DNA of 64,000 bases from Serinus canaria (Eukaryota; Chordata; Aves; Passeriformes; Fringillidae), in contig NC_066314.1 in NCBI RefSeq assembly GCF_022539315.1, positions 57,893,543-57,957,542 on the forward strand, in the 5' to 3' direction. This document shows, piece after piece, positions 26,631-38,700 of the stretch (the stretch's first letter is position 1; each line of letters starts with the position of its first letter). The notes under the pieces are model-generated. The model did no database searches and had not been told where the DNA came from. It saw nothing but the letters and a program-made list of their open reading frames with translations. A program made the translations under genes and the position numbers.

Positions 26631-26723
26631 ATGAACCTCACCGCCGAGAGCCACCGCATTCCGCTGAGCGACGGCAACAGCATCCCGCTCTTGGGGCTGG
26701 GCACCTACGCCGACCCGCAGAAA
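26631..26723 (+). CDS. AKR1D1: AKR1D1 coding exon 1 (residues 1-31)
   Basis: This segment begins with Met-Asn-Leu-Thr and contains [20 protein letters not shown], the N-terminal beta hairpin and first barrel strand of AKR1D1. The ATG has A at -3, a good Kozak purine. It aligns with the human start, and the resulting total length is exactly 326 residues. The exon ends in AAA followed by GTAAGT, a consensus donor, in phase 0. It lies in a CpG island. Confidence 0.95.
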
Positions 26724-29700
26724 GTAAGTCCGGGGGCGCCGGGACGCCCCGCGCCGCGGGCGGGGGCAGGTGACGGCTGCCCTCACTGCAGCCCCCCGAG
26801 CCGCGGCTACCCTCCTTCTCTCCTCCCGTCCCGGCTACTTCTCTCTTTGCTCCTTTTCCCGTGCGAAGTTAGACCCAGCTCTACCATGAGCAGTGCGGGC
26901 AGTGCGCGGCCCTCAGATGAGGAAAAGGTGGGAAGAAATAAGAAAAAAATCCCGCCCAGTTTGCGGTGTGCGGCAGCTGCCACTGTCGCCCACCGCCCCG
27001 CGCCGCTGGGCTCACGGGCAGGGGCCTGGGGGACCTGGAGTCGGGACGGTGCCGTGCAACGCCCGGGTTGGGAACGGATGGGACCCCCGGCAAGGCGGCC
27101 GGGAGCCCTTGCCCCCCGGAGTCAGGAGGGACGGTGCCGTCATCTCCCCTGCCTAGCCCCCTCCGACGAGCGTAGATAAGATGAGATAAGATGACGGATT
27201 TCGGACCGCCTTGCTGCTGCCCCCCATACTTTCCAAGTAATGTTCCTGAAACAAAGACCCAAATTCCTGCATCCTGATTCCTGCGGCTCCCACAGCTGAC
27301 TGCCAGCGGCCAAACCACTCTCAAATATTCTGCATCCTTCGGTTTTGCGCCGGGCAGGCATCCCGTCTGACCGTGCCGGTTGGCTGCACCCGTGGAGGGT
27401 GGGGAAGCACACCTGATGCTTCTTCCCTCTGCAGACCTGGGAGCTCCAAGGCAATTCAGCAGCCACTGCCTTTTAAAGCTCTCCTAAACTGCCTGATCTT
27501 TCATCAGTTCTCTTTTTTGTTTGTTTGAAGAGTTGGAAAAGAGGCATCGTGGCCAGAACTCTTCTTGTGTAATAGCTGCGATGCAACGTGTGCTTATGAC
27601 TCCACATATCACAAGGTATTTAAAGGTACCTTTGTAAAGAAAACTCTTGATTAAAGCCGTTTACCAACTATTAAATGTATCACGTTGGCATCAAAAATTT
27701 TCAACAATCACTACTGCAGGCAATGCATGAGTGATGCAGAAAGGGTGTAAGACGTTCCCAGGACTGCAGATCTCACTGGTTAACGATGCTGTGCTTTACA
27801 TGGGGAAAATCAATAGGAATTAATGACTTCAGAGCTCGGGCATCGTCCCCCACATCTCTAAACTTTCAGGAGAAATTTTCAGCTAATGCATTCTTTGAAT
27901 AACGGTTAGTGAAACAAAATTAAGGTCTCTAAGAGGAGTTTTGATATAGCAAAGGAGAATGTTGCATAATTCAGTGTCAAAATAGCTCTGAGTGAACTTG
28001 AAGCATCTTTTTCCAGACGTGTACATCATGCCCCCAACCCTCAAGTTGCAATTTTTGCCCTAGTTTTAAGAAAAATGCAGCTGCCAGCACAACACCTCCT
28101 ACCTTGCTGCACTTCCTGCCTGCAGCCGGACAAGCCGTGGCATCAGGCAGGGATCCCAGAGTGGCAAGTAACATGACGGAGCTGAGAGGGGAGCTGGATG
28201 GGATTCCCCTTGTGGAGGCAGCTTCTCGGCACTGCTGTTACTCTGCTAAGAATTAATACTGCAGGCATTCAGCTGTCCCAAAATCAACAGAGCAACAGAC
28301 CTGATTCTTCTCCTCCCGTCCTGCAAAATCCTGACGGTTCCTTCCTTTGCCCTCCCGTGGTTCGAGGTGTACTGCGAGCCTTTGCACGGAGCTCAATGAG
28401 CCAAAATGAATAATTTTTAGGTAGGGCTGGTTTTCAGCAGAATCAGCCCCAGGCAGTGGCTTTTTGCTTTTTGCATATACGTCCCTTGTTTTCTGCTTAC
28501 AGAAGGTAGGGAGGACAGGATAATGCAGGCAGGGCAGGCATTGCTACGGCAACTCCAATTTAGAGCGATTGAAGCCGCTGTGTAACTGTACCCTCCGTGT
28601 GCATGGGTGCACATATCCAACCACCCTTTCTCCTTCCCCCTGCGTTTGTGGGAGTTTGATTTTCTGAGCTTTCTCCTTCCACACGATAAACACGTTAGAA
28701 AGTTAAGGGTGGGAGGAGGAGCTGAGGAGAGGTAGAGAAAATAGCACTGATAAGGCGCTTGTCACAGTCGAATTTTCACAGAAGACCAGGTGAAACAATG
28801 TGTGTTTATCTGGCGGAGCTGGGCTGGGGCTTTACGCTAGGATTAGGACTGCTATTTGAGTCGAAGAACTTGTCACAGAGAGCAGCTGGGGAAACGCAGC
28901 GGCAGCAGCGTGCTCTGGGATTTGTTGCAGAATTGTGCTGCCGGTCGGTGATGGGGCAGGATGTTTAAATAGGTCACAGCTTAAAATTTACCCGTTTCAA
29001 AAAGGATGCTTTGCTGATAACGGGGGTGGAGAGTGGGGGCTTCTGTCAACTCCTTGCTGTGGCAGTGGAGTGCTGCTTGGCTGGGACAAGCTGCTTTGCC
29101 GAGTGCTGAGTTGTGCCTGTTGCAACTTCCAACGGGATGTCTGGCAAGGTGTCTGTCCCCTTCCTCCTGCCTCAACAGCTGAAAGGCGTTGTGGCAACCC
29201 AGGACAGTTTCTAGGTTTATCTTGAGGAGTGAGGCTATAGACTAGCGCTGACAAGTTTCCCTTAAAATGCTTAGCTGTAACCTTTTGTGGCTGAATTGCT
29301 TAAGAAGCAGCATCTGAGCCACCCATTCTCCAGCGGTGGGGGCAGGTAGCTGGTGGCGACAGCTCAAGCCAGCCCCAGCACTCTATTTCTGCTCATGAGT
29401 CAGATCCCTGCAACTTCTAGCTATTTTGTGCTTTGATATAAAATACAGAGCCATTCATTTGTCAGATTATTCATCTTGCTCTTGGAGACAGGTTTTTGAT
29501 TTAAGCTGGTTTGTTTTGATTTTTTTTCCCCAAAGGTTATTCACCCTGGCACATTCATGTCAGAGCAGCTTGTCCAAAACAAATCTGTTTTCTTAGTGTC
29601 AGGCTGTAGCCCAGTAGCTTGTAATGAGCCCGGAGTGTTCTTCCTGAAGTGCAGGAATGTGCTCGCTGGTTAAGCCAACCAGGCAGATCTAGTAAGCCAT

Positions 29701-32700
29701 GGAACAGGGAAATCTGCTTCCCCGGCAGTCGGTTAGAGGAAAACAAAGGCAGGAGGCCAGCTTTCACGTTTCAGGCTTTGTCTGCATAAACTGAACAGCA
29801 GTGCCTTCAAAACTGAAATGTGTCAGCAGCTTGCCTTGCTCATCTTAAATAACTTAATTGTTCTCCCAAAAGACAACTTTGGGAGATAAGTCATGCTTCT
29901 CTGGTTGTGAAATACTCAACAAAAAAATACATCTATTGACAGAAAGTCCCCTTGTACAAGTTTACTGACTCAAAGTAGTACATCACTCAACAGGAGCAGA
30001 GCTGGACCACTGTGGAAAAGGTCTGTCTGATAATCAGACTAATTTTAATTGAATGCTCTTTCCCCCTAGATGTAAGGGAATCTTTCTTCTGACTGGGTAG
30101 AGGTTGGGATGCTACCAACTAAGCATTCTTAATGCTAATTCTTTGAGGCTGAAAAGTGCAGCATTGGGGGTTTCTTTTTGCTTTACTCTCCTACCACAGC
30201 AAAAAGTACAATGAATCCCTTGGCTATCAGTTCATCTGCTAACGGGAAGGAGTCTTCACTGGGTCACAGAATAGAATTAGTCATAAACTTGGGTTATTTA
30301 TCAAGAGAAGCACATAAAATTTTTTTACAGGTTTAATTCATGTTTCCTGTCCTTATTTGAAAATAAAGGAAAGCAATACCTATTGCATAACTATTAAGCC
30401 TAATTTTCTTTTGCAGGCAGATTTCAGTGTGTTGAAGTTGGTTTTGCATTCTCCCTCATGCAAAGAAGAAAATGTATAATTTGTATTAGATTCTTGCCTA
30501 CATAAAAAAATTAGGCTTTTTATCCTACCAAGGATGGACACAAGTGAAAAAGTGGAAATCTCAGTCACTGATTTCTTCCCCTGCTCTTTCTTCTCTTCCC
30601 CAAATATTCCTTCTCCTCATGGTTTTGGGTGGGAACCACAGTGGGACCTGTGAATCAGGACTACCAATGCACTCCAGGCAGCTTTAAAATTTGAGGCCAA
30701 TTCTACCTCTGTTTGGCTCTGTGGATCCTCCTGGCAAAGCCCTGTGAGTGCAGGAGTGGCTCTGCCAAGGCTCCAGCCGATGCACTGCGTCCAGCTCCCC
30801 CTCCCTGAGGGCCCCCAAGCCGTTGACCCAATTCTCCAGGTTATTAAATAGGTGGGTGGGAGGAGGGAGAGGGTAGTCCCACAGGGGAGGGTGGTAGATG
30901 AGGACAGACCTCCGAATGAGCCCCTGGCATTGCCCTGTGCTACAGCAGAGCCAAACCAGTCTATGGCAGGCTCCCACCACCTCCCAGCACTGATTCTTAG
31001 CTCCCAGCACAGCCAATTGAGTGGTACTGGAAGCAGATGAAGTGTGGGGACGAGCAGTCTTAGAGGGGAAAGGTGCTAAAAACACTCCTAAATCCTGGAA
31101 ATCCTATGCCTCGTTAAAACTGCACTTATGCCCGCTTCACTTTATAACTCATCCCTGTCAACACAGCTAAGATCATCAGTCCAGTGTCTCCACATAAATA
31201 CTTGCTGTTTCCCTGGAAGGTCAAGGAGCCTTGGCCACAGCTCCTCTCCTGCCTTCCTGTTTTGACTGAAGGAGGACAGGGCTTGGAGAGAAGGTTGTAG
31301 CAACCACACTGTACACAGGCGCTGCTTCTGAAACATAAGATTGGACAAAGTGCTCAAGAATAGCACTGGGTGAGGGCTGTTGGCAAGTTGCAACTTAGCT
31401 AAAAATGAGGTTCTGTGGTAGCCAAATCCATTCATAAATTGGAAGCAGTTTTGTGGAATAGTTTCAGGCAAAACAAATGGCAAAGCGTTTCATTTTGGGC
31501 ACTGGCAGTACAAGCTGAGGCATCAAAGAATTATTAAAGCACTTGGAGGTAGCAGTTGCCTTTCCCTGAATAGCCTGCTGGTAAGGGAATCCACATGGGC
31601 GGTGGGAAACCAGATTCAGTCCTCCTCTCAGCCTCTGGGGATTAAACTCATATCAGACAGCTCAGGGAAATAACATGATTGTGGGGTAGGTGATAGCTAG
31701 AGAGAGGCAAGAAGAAACACGCACAGGCTGGAGAAGGAGGAGCACCCTGCCCATGGGAAAGCACACTGCCCACCAGCCCCACAGTGCTGGATGCTGAAGA
31801 ACTTGGTATGGCATCCAGCCAGGTAGGAAGAGAGACCCATTTCCCCAAATCTTTAACTACCACAAAGTAACCCTTGTGAGTGCCCAGACAGTCTGGGTTT
31901 TGTTTAAGAAGAAATTGCTGGTTTGAATCAGGGAGAGGAAAAGTTCATCCAGGGCTCCCAGATCCAGTCTGAGTGACCAAGTTAAAAAATCTGGTTTGGA
32001 TAAGTAAAAACACTGTGTTGGCACTCTGAATTACTTTTTACACCCAAGCTAGAAGCTGAACAGAGTAATTTTTCATTGTACAGGTCTAACAGCTTCTAAT
32101 GCTCTCATAGGATCATTTATGCCAAGAAGTTCCTCGCACAAGGATGTGCAGGTGCAAACTTTTTCAATCACTCTGAACGGTGCTGGCTGCACCCCTGCTG
32201 CAGGCTGCCTGCCTTTGGAGCTGTCATAGGCTGCTATTAAGTCAAAAGAGGTAATAAGGGTTTTGTCCCCATGATGGGATCTGGATCTCTGAGCTGCAGT
32301 AAGGGAGAAATCACAACTTAATTCCCCCTGTTTTCCTCCTGGAAAGCCACCATTGGCTTCTGAAACAGGATTGTCTGGAGACAGCAATGATTTCAGGTGA
32401 TTTGTAAAGAAAGTCACCTGGCCTGACCCAAAGCCACAAAACGAATAATGTATTGAACATTCCTGGGTGAAGTGACACTGCAGACACTGTTGAGCTTAAA
32501 GGCTTTAGCTTCTTGATTTCTTACCTGTAAATTTACTCTGACTCAGACAACTGTCTTCCCCCTGAGGTAAACTTGGCTTCTGGATTTTTCTTGAAAGAGA
32601 TGAGAGAGGCAGTGACAAGAGCAGGAACTGTTCTAACATACAAGTGTTCTTACAGCCTTACCTTATTTCTCATGACATACTAGTAAAATAAATATGTAAA

Positions 32701-35700
32701 GAAAATACCTTGGTCCTTTTAATGTAAATGATTACACATGGATATGTGTTTGAAATCAGCAAGTATTGAGTATGAAATTAGCTCTCTAATGAAGTGATCT
32801 TTATGAACCTACATGAAATTACCAGAGATGTAGGCCAGGGAATTAATTTTTTCAGAGGCTGGGAACCTGCTTTGAACAGAGCTGGGGGATTCAGCTGGGA
32901 TAATTGGTTACAAAACCTCTTATTTATGCCTTGAACTTAAAAAGTAAATATAATTCCTGAAAAAAAATTTTTTTAAAGGTTACTGGCTTATATCTCCTAA
33001 CCAAGCATTTCCAAAAGACATTGTGTCCCTTCATGTTTCTTTTTGGTAACCACTACTGGCTTTCTCAAGCTCTTAGCTTTTTAAGCAGCAGAATTACTTC
33101 ATGCAGTACTAGCTCTTCTTGTCTTCAGGGAGCGCTTTGGAGCGGCACAGCCATGGCTGGTTGACACGTAGCAACATGAGGTCTCTCAGAGCTTGGGTTT
33201 CTGAGGTATTTCAGAAGGCAGCCTCATGCTCCCTCGGTCTCTGAGGGTATCCTAAAATCATACGTCCAAGTGGAGATTTGTACACTTGAGTCAGGGGTTA
33301 AAGGAAGGAGACACATTACTGCAGCCCAGAAAGACAACTGTGCCTGATCTGCTACGTGTGCTGGAGGGCTCCTTGCCTGCCTGTTAGTAAACTCTTAGCC
33401 TAGCCTTCACACTGAACAATATTTATCCTGAAACCCAATATCTGCAGCCAGATCGCTCACGGCATCGTGACTCAGTTAGTTTCGTGCTTGAAGGACCTAC
33501 CCCTACTGAAGCAGTTCTGCTTGCACAGACTGCAGATGGCATGCCTTTCCTTTGGTGGCTGGTATCCTGGTGTTGAGTGATGCCCTCATTGATTGATTGC
33601 TCAGATTTTATTCCTTAACTAAACCAGTTACTGGCAAGACCCAGTTGCCAAGAGCAGACAAAGGCAAGATTTCTTGATATTTGGTGCCCAGATGCCTTGA
33701 AGAGGTGCAGCAGCAGGCATCAGCTTTTAGCAGGCAACAGACCAACTTGAGTCTTGGGCAAAAACTTGTGTTTTTTGCCGAAAAAAACACAAGGAGGAGT
33801 TAAGAAGCTGCAATGATTGGGCTCTAGTATTGCCTTAATTCAACCTTATTCCCTGAAATATTTGCCACCTCTGTAGCTGTTTGCTACAGAGGTGGCAAAT
33901 ATTCCAGGGAATAAGTGGTTTCACACATGAAAGAATGCTTTCACAAATCAAGCTCCTTAAAACAAAGGGGTGAGGGTACACCCTAGAAGGTTAAACTAAA
34001 TCAAAATGGTCTCAGAACAAGTTCTGATTTCATTGATGACTTTTGCCAAAAGCTTACTGTTGTGTGACGCATTTTAAAATGCCCTTTTTATATGCTCAAG
34101 TGGCAGGTTTACTATGTCTGATTTATCTTGCATTCTCCTTTTTTTCTCAACTGAACAACTTTTCTGTTCTTCCACTGGAGCAGTCTTCCTCCATTTCTTT
34201 GTCTTTAACACTTCCTTCTTCATGTTTAGCCTTGACCTCTCCTCTGCCTGCGACTGCCTCTAGATGCCTTAGTTCCTGCTAGCTCCCTGTAATCTTGAAT
34301 TATACAATGGAACATTTTTGGCTTGCAAAAATGTAAAATTGCATCTTTATCTCATTAAGAAAGGAAACCTAAGTCATATAATTAGAAAAATCATGTAATT
34401 AGAAGAGGTAGATGCTTTTTTTCCTGAAATGTGGCAGACTCAGAAAGTCCTAGCTTTTGTATAAGAACTCTACTTAAACCAGATTTTAAATTTGGATTTG
34501 ATAAAATGACTTACCACACTCTGTCAATCTGGAGGAAAGATTCTTGCATGGAACTGTTTTGGAAACACGAGCTTTGTTCCTCATACTTTGATTTGCACCA
34601 AACCCATGGTTTTAAGACATTGTTGAATTTGCAAAATGCTCTTTTACCCACATGTATCTTTACTGATGAAATCTCTCTGGTTCTTCATTTCCATGAAAAC
34701 TGAGTTTAATAGAAAACAAATTGATAGTATTACTAACCTCTGCTTTCTGCTAATGGCTTCTCTTTCCAGTTGTGAACACAATTAGTGTCTAATAACATGT
34801 AGCAGATTAAAAGCTGTGTTTACTGAAGTGGTTAACATGTAAAATTCCTAATGAAGAAAGGCCCAGCCTTGTAGATGAGTGTGAGACTAACTTTCTAGCC
34901 ACAAAGTTCATCAGCCAAGGGAGGACTTCTAAATAAAATGGACAGAAAATTGCTGGTCCTAGAAAATGGTGAATTTTTTAGTTTGCTATAAGGAGCAGAT
35001 TGTGGTCAGAACAATGTCTTCCCCTCTCCCTGGCCACCCCAGCATGGCTAAAACAAAATCCCTTCCTCTTAAAATGATAGTACCTCTAACCTATGATGAC
35101 ATCTCAGCTGCTACAAGAAAACACTTTCAGACTGCTCCAGGACCAAGAGAGGTATCCCCACGCAGAGGCGATGACTTGCACTAATGAATCCATTGATAGC
35201 CAGATAATTGCCTGGCCTTGTGCAGTGATGCCTGCCTCATCCAAGCAGAGGGGCTGGCTCTTGCAGCCACCCTGGCACAGTGTCATTTGGCTCCCAAACA
35301 CGGTACCAACACGTGCAGACTTGGACATGGCAGGAGTGCTCCACAGGAAAATACTCCTGGAACAAGAGGGCCTTTAGAAGGTGACAACTTTGTCTGGGAG
35401 TCAGTACAACTTTTGGATGGTGGATATCAGGTACCAGCATGGCCCACCAAACTACGTCTCTGTCTATAACACAGGGTAGAATAATGTTTAATCAGTCCAG
35501 ATCCAAAACTAACAGAGGGTTAATCCAGATAAGCTTTTAGGACAGTAGCACTACTCAAAACCAGTCACCAGGGATTCTTCTTTGAAAAGCAACCAAACAG
35601 AAAACAGACCTTTTCCATTCCATAGCTGCGTGCTGCAGTGACAGGCACTAGCTGTTTCAATATACCCCTCTTCCAAAAACTACAAAGTTAGCTGTTACCT

Positions 35701-38700
35701 GTGCAATAATACTAAGCCAAATATTGACACCCAAAAAATAGTTCCTTTATTCTTCTCTTTTCCTATGGCTTTCTAAATATGCTGGTTTTTTTAAAAGCCT
35801 GCTCAAAAGCCACAGGGAAAGCCTATCTATCTAAATAAAAGTTAAGAAGATTTTTTTACAGAAGATGAGACAGGGAATCACTGGCATTGTTGAAGAAGGG
35901 AAAAACTGAACCCCTATGAGTGAGTAATCGGGATTACCACAGCTGAAAGATACGCTTTTTGGCAAGAACACTTAGAGCCCAATTTTCCAGGCAAAGCTCC
36001 ATTTTTAAAATGTCCCTGACCGACTCCATACGTTAAACATGGCTGTGCACTCCTATGTGTCCCTGATTCCCCACAGTTCTCCAAAAAACAGTGTAAGCAT
36101 GTTCTTGCAGCTCATGTGGGAAGCTAACATCTGGATTGTCTCTTTGGTTGACCTAGGAGGCCAGATTTGTCAAAACTTGAAAGCCCTGTGCAGCAAATGC
36201 CTCTCTAGGCTTCAAAGCCAACTCTTGTTGGTTCAGCTAACTAGGTGGTGGAATTCCCCAAGTTTTACATTTGGCTTTCCAAACACTTCTTCGAACTGGC
36301 GCCAGAAACCTCTCCCCTTTAACTCTAGGGAATGAAGAAGATCTACTGGCAACCTTTTCTTCTCCCTTATTGCACAAGCTGGTACTTTATCTTCCACTTG
36401 TACCTCATGCATCCCTTTGATTGCATTGCTTGTCTGAAGGGTATTTTTATAGCACCCACCCTCCCAGATAGATCCATGCTTTCCAGGGCCAGCCAGCTGG
36501 CTGTTGTGTCCTCCAGCTCTTCAGGAAACTTTCCCAGTCCACCCCCCTAGCACTGTGAGCACAGGGACCCAGGTGTGCACATCATGTTCTTGGTTTGCTT
36601 TAATCCTCTAGTTGCCAGCAGAAAGGTATGGCAGCACTTTAGCTTCACCTTGCATTAACTGACTTTGTGTTGAGTAAAAAGTTGCAGAGTTCCTAAAACT
36701 GAAGATTCTGCAATCAAGTGTTAAAAATAACTCCAGCACCCTTGCCAGCTACAATAATAAGGCTTTCCTGAAGACAGCTTTGGCTAAATCCTAGAATAAC
36801 AATGTCACAGGAATTCTAGAAATGCTAAATCTGCAGTTATGCAATCTAATTTCTGTTGTATGGACAAACCCCACGCTTCAGGCCACTGAGAGGGCATCAA
36901 GTGCCTTAGAGGAGCAAGGCACCCTTTTCCACCTTCATTCATGGTGTGACACAAGGCCGCAAGTGACACCATTCTCCCCATCTTCTCTGCCCTTATTTGC
37001 TGTCCTCCACCTTCCAAGACAACACAGTGCATGACATAAAGCAAAGTTCTGGGTCGGCACAGCAGCCTGTGGCTCTTATCTGTGTTCTCTGCCTCCATTC
37101 CCAGCTCTACCTGCTTTTGCAGAGAACCCTTTGCTGGGTTTTGCTTCCTGGATGGTGGCTGCCAATGCTTCCGGGGGATGAAAGCCAGATTTTCCTGTGT
37201 ACGAGAGAGAGGGATGTGCTGGCGGTTGCATTTTCCAAGAAAGAGGTGTACAGTACAGCTTCTCTTTTACAAGATTAAACAATTCTAAGAATGTACCCTT
37301 GTGTGGCTTATATCCTCTGGCTTTGTAAACTCAACCTGTGCTTTCCTGCAGGGCCTTCAGTACACATGCTTTCTATGCTCTGTTCCTAACATCTTAAGCC
37401 AACCCTTTTTGCCAGTTTGTCCAGAAAACAGGCAAATGGAAATAAGCAACTGGGCTTCTAGAAACTTGCATAAGAATCTGTCTGTGAATGCTGAGCTCTG
37501 ATGAAGGAGGCTCTGAGCCCAGGAATGTACCTACTTTCTCCTTCCTGTATTTAGCTGACTAAGATTCCTAAACAGCAGCTCCACATCCTAAATTACAGGT
37601 TTGGACTGGAGCACTTGGCCCATGGCTTGGATATCTTGTGTAATTCTGCTGCAGCTAAACTCAGATTTTTCCAGAAGATGGCCCTGTGTCTCCTAACACT
37701 TCAGGCTTTTCCCCCCAGGATCATTATTCCCAGCTAAGAGATTGCAAAGCAATGCACTAAACAGGTGAGATGCTCAGGATTAAGGTAAAGGGCTTCTTCC
37801 CCAAAGTGCTGCTTCCTCTGCTCTCATGTGCTGCTGATACTGGTGCAACTCTGTAAAGCTGCTCCTGTAAAACAGGGCAGAGCAGAATCTGGGAGTCTGA
37901 GTCAGACTGTTTTCCTTTACTCTATGCACTACTAAAGAATAAATGACGATATTGATGTTAAGACATAAAAGCAATGACCAGAGTAGCAGTTCACATGGTT
38001 TTGCAAGATTATAATCTACTGCCAGTGTGTCCTGTTAGCTTTGTCTTTGGAGATAACCCTCTTAATCAGCTGGAAAGCCAACGGAAATTGCTGACCAGAA
38101 AAAGATGCCACAGAAAAAGATGCCACAGAAAAAGCAAAAGAATTGGAGGGCAGCTGAACTGTGACACTAAATAACAGTAATAAGTCAGACAACCACTAAC
38201 ACTGCTGAGCAAATACTGTTCTACTTGAGTGGGAAGAGAAAAACTCATGGGTATGCCTGCACAAAAATATTCTCCTGTGGCTTGGTCATGTGCACTCATG
38301 AAAGAAATTGAAGCTGAACCATTTGCTATGGTAGGGAGAATAGTTTTTGACAAAATGGGATGTGAGAGAAGATATCTGGAATAAACATTAAAAATTAGGG
38401 AAGTTTATGGCCTCAGAGGAAAGAGAGCAGACCCTTTCAGACAGACAAAATTGATGAATCACATAGCTTTTTCAGACTCACAGAAAGTGGTAACTGGCCA
38501 GTTGGCTACTTCATATGTGGAGAAGGGGCCAAATTGCTGCTTCCTTTCTTTCAGTGAAGGTGCATATCTGAGTCTGCTCCCTCAGCCTTTCTGTTGGATT
38601 TATTTATCATGGAGCCTGAAGGAAACAGATACCAGTTAAATCTGTCATGCATGATGGTAAATCAGCTGGTTTACAAGCTATAGATTGATGGAATAATTGT

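Larger units (their letters stand above)
26150..27170. promoter_or_regulatory. AKR1D1: CpG island with presumed AKR1D1 promoter
   Basis: An abrupt rise in G+C and CpG covers the region upstream of exon 1, exon 1 itself and the first 450 bp of intron 1. It contains a Sp1-type GC box GGGGCGGGGC (26404-26413), an E-box CACGTG (26458-26463) and no TATA box close to the ATG. This suggests a TATA-less, dispersed start. The exact transcription start cannot be read from sequence. Confidence 0.8.

Noticed and set aside
26130..27179. 349-codon open frame on + through exon 1 into intron 1
   Set aside because: Exon 1 ends at a consensus donor at 26723 and exon 2 continues the protein. The rest is GC-rich intron read-through, so it is not a separate gene.
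38097..38134. Lys/Arg/Cys-rich repeat peptide encoded by the 15-bp tandem repeat
   Set aside because: The frame is only 66 codons and intronic. The repeat itself explains the peptide pattern.
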